From Flavobacterium sp. (GTDB lineage: Bacteria; Bacteroidota; Bacteroidia; Flavobacteriales; Flavobacteriaceae): 64,000 nt of DNA. The notes below the pieces were generated by a model. It saw only the letters and a list, made by a program, of their open reading frames with translations. It made no database searches and was not told the origin of the DNA. Below are positions 63,992 through 64,000 of this stretch, one piece after another. The stretch is from contig JAHEZJ010000012.1 of assembly GCA_023251135.1 (NCBI GenBank), forward strand, positions 1 through 64,000. Direction: 5' to 3'. The stretch's first letter is position 1. Every line of letters begins with the position of its first letter. The translations under genes were made by a program, and so were the position numbers.

Positions 63992-64000
63992 GCTTTGATT

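Noticed and set aside
1..64000. tRNA or rRNA genes, insertion sequences, prophage or defence systems
   Set aside because: I looked for cloverleaf-like stretches, transposase motifs, phage and restriction/toxin genes and saw none; a tRNAscan or HMM run would be needed to exclude small RNAs.

Overview
The window is ordinary chromosomal DNA of a gliding, type IX secretion (T9SS) Bacteroidota bacterium, most likely a Flavobacterium close to F. johnsoniae. The evidence is low GC, TAnnTTTG-type promoter boxes instead of sigma70 -10 boxes, weak or absent Shine-Dalgarno sequences, and flavobacterial marker genes: sprA, remB, PorP/SprF proteins, CHU_C-type sorting domains, DUF4270, DUF4907, DUF6089 and a TonB receptor/DUF4249 pair. 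No rRNA, tRNA, IS element, prophage or CRISPR array was seen. All genes look intact except the first, which is cut by the left edge.

Layout. (1) 1-7374: a giant repeat-rich surface adhesin (HYR repeats, then NDD-type Ig-like repeats, then a T9SS sorting domain), followed by a SprF-like barrel and a PorE-like TPR/propeller/OmpA protein. An 82-bp tandem repeat array follows. (2) 8144-11678: a CBS protein, malic enzyme maeB and ruvA. (3) 11703-23022: sprA (the T9SS outer-membrane translocon), gcvH, a VanZ-like gene, deoC and remB. (4) 23182-28303: a cytochrome oxidase assembly and subunit cluster: heme O synthase, two subunit III proteins, subunit IV, an SCO-like protein without cysteines, SCO, DUF420 and a small CxxC membrane protein. 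(5) 29966-37091: an ABC efflux cluster with one ATPase, two permeases, TolC and two adaptors. (6) 37125-41849: tsaB, mscS, a helical repeat protein, a NifU-like protein, an orphan PorP/SprF protein and a gamma-carbonic-anhydrase-like protein. (7) 41951-48926: a five-gene minus-strand operon encoding a barrel, a kelch lipoprotein, a DUF4907 lipoprotein, a LytS-type kinase and, after a 167-bp gap, a LytTR regulator. It is divergent from a DUF4270 lipoprotein/barrel pair. (8) 48931-57479, minus strand: murI and the envelope block CBS/nadK/DUF6089/uppS/bamA/ompH/ompH. (9) 57596-63991: pdxJ, TonB receptor/DUF4249, an unknown lipoprotein and an alpha/beta hydrolase.

How it fits together. Much of the window concerns building the outer membrane (bamA, two Skp-like chaperones, uppS, murI) and exporting and anchoring surface proteins through T9SS (sprA, two sprF-like genes, the PorE-like gene, the adhesin, remB). 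The most plausible under-described system is the barrel/kelch/DUF4907/LytTR operon with its divergent DUF4270 pair, which looks like an envelope-sensing unit. Other points of interest are the TonB-C-like domain at the N terminus of RemB, the cysteine-less SCO paralogue, the subunit III with a large soluble insert, and a terminator hairpin lying between the mscS promoter and its start codon.
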